NCBI GenBank assembly: GCA_041750915.1
Contig: JBGSYJ010000457.1
Location: 1 to 12,994 of the forward strand
Direction of reading: 5' to 3'
DNA from: JBGSYJ01 sp041750915
Lineage (GTDB): Bacteria; Acidobacteriota; Thermoanaerobaculia; Gp7-AA8
Length of the DNA stretch: 12,994 nucleotides
Shown piece by piece: positions 12,975-12,994 of the stretch. A program made the position numbers and the translations under genes. Under the pieces are notes generated by a model. That model saw nothing but the letters and a program-made list of their open reading frames with translations, ran no database searches and was not told the origin of the DNA. Each line of letters starts with the position of its first letter. Within the stretch, counting starts at the first letter, position 1.

Positions 12975-12994
12975 CGGTGGCTCCTCTCGAAGGC

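Overview
The window is GC-rich bacterial chromosome with ordinary gene density. I infer an uncultured Acidobacteriota-like bacterium, with low to moderate confidence. The reasons are a large exported beta-propeller-like protein with a CARDB-like tail, a GT-C membrane protein of a type I associate with Acidobacteriota, and intergenic palindromes built on the core TGTCATCCTGAG, which are common in environmental genomes of that kind. No phage, transposase, CRISPR array, rRNA or tRNA was seen.

Layout, left to right. At 1-105 (+) is the tail of what looks like an M16-type peptidase. A spacer with two hairpins follows, one of them an AT-rich 41-bp inverted repeat. A two-gene minus-strand operon comes next: an RsbQ-type alpha/beta hydrolase (1471-2268) followed after 11 bases by a PAS-histidine kinase (371-1459). 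At 2269-2605 lies a divergent intergenic region carrying a duplicated 22-mer and a long palindrome. A 758-aa exported protein (2606-4882, +) faces a minus-strand pair of channels: a YbdG-type MscS channel (5776-7059) followed by a voltage-sensor potassium channel (5064-5741). Between the convergent genes are two terminator hairpins that are exact inverted copies of each other. At 7195-8475 (+) is a secreted alpha/beta hydrolase. It is followed by a probable deletion scar where the 3' parts of two divergent genes meet back to back (8526-8716, minus; 8723-9013, plus, GDSL-type). The right end holds a translationally overlapping pair: a 910-aa fusion of a GT-C-like membrane protein, a beta-sandwich module and a terpene-cyclase-like domain with a DTDDTA motif (9088-11820), then a UbiA-superfamily prenyltransferase (11786-12793). 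After it come a DUF305-like gene remnant and another copy of the TGTCATCCTGAG repeat.

Two units work as modules. The hydrolase/PAS-kinase pair fits the known RsbQ-RsbP type of bipartite sensor, in which a small molecule acted on by the hydrolase is read by the PAS domain; here the output is a histidine kinase instead of a phosphatase, and no response regulator is adjacent. The GT-C/cyclase-like fusion with UbiA suggests a membrane pathway in which an isoprenoid chain is transferred, possibly cyclised and possibly glycosylated. That pathway is inference, but this unit is the best candidate for an undescribed system here. The two channels probably act together in turgor or membrane-potential control. 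Several truncated genes and dispersed palindromes show that the right half has been reshaped by deletions, or, at the 8.7-kb junction, possibly by an assembly join.
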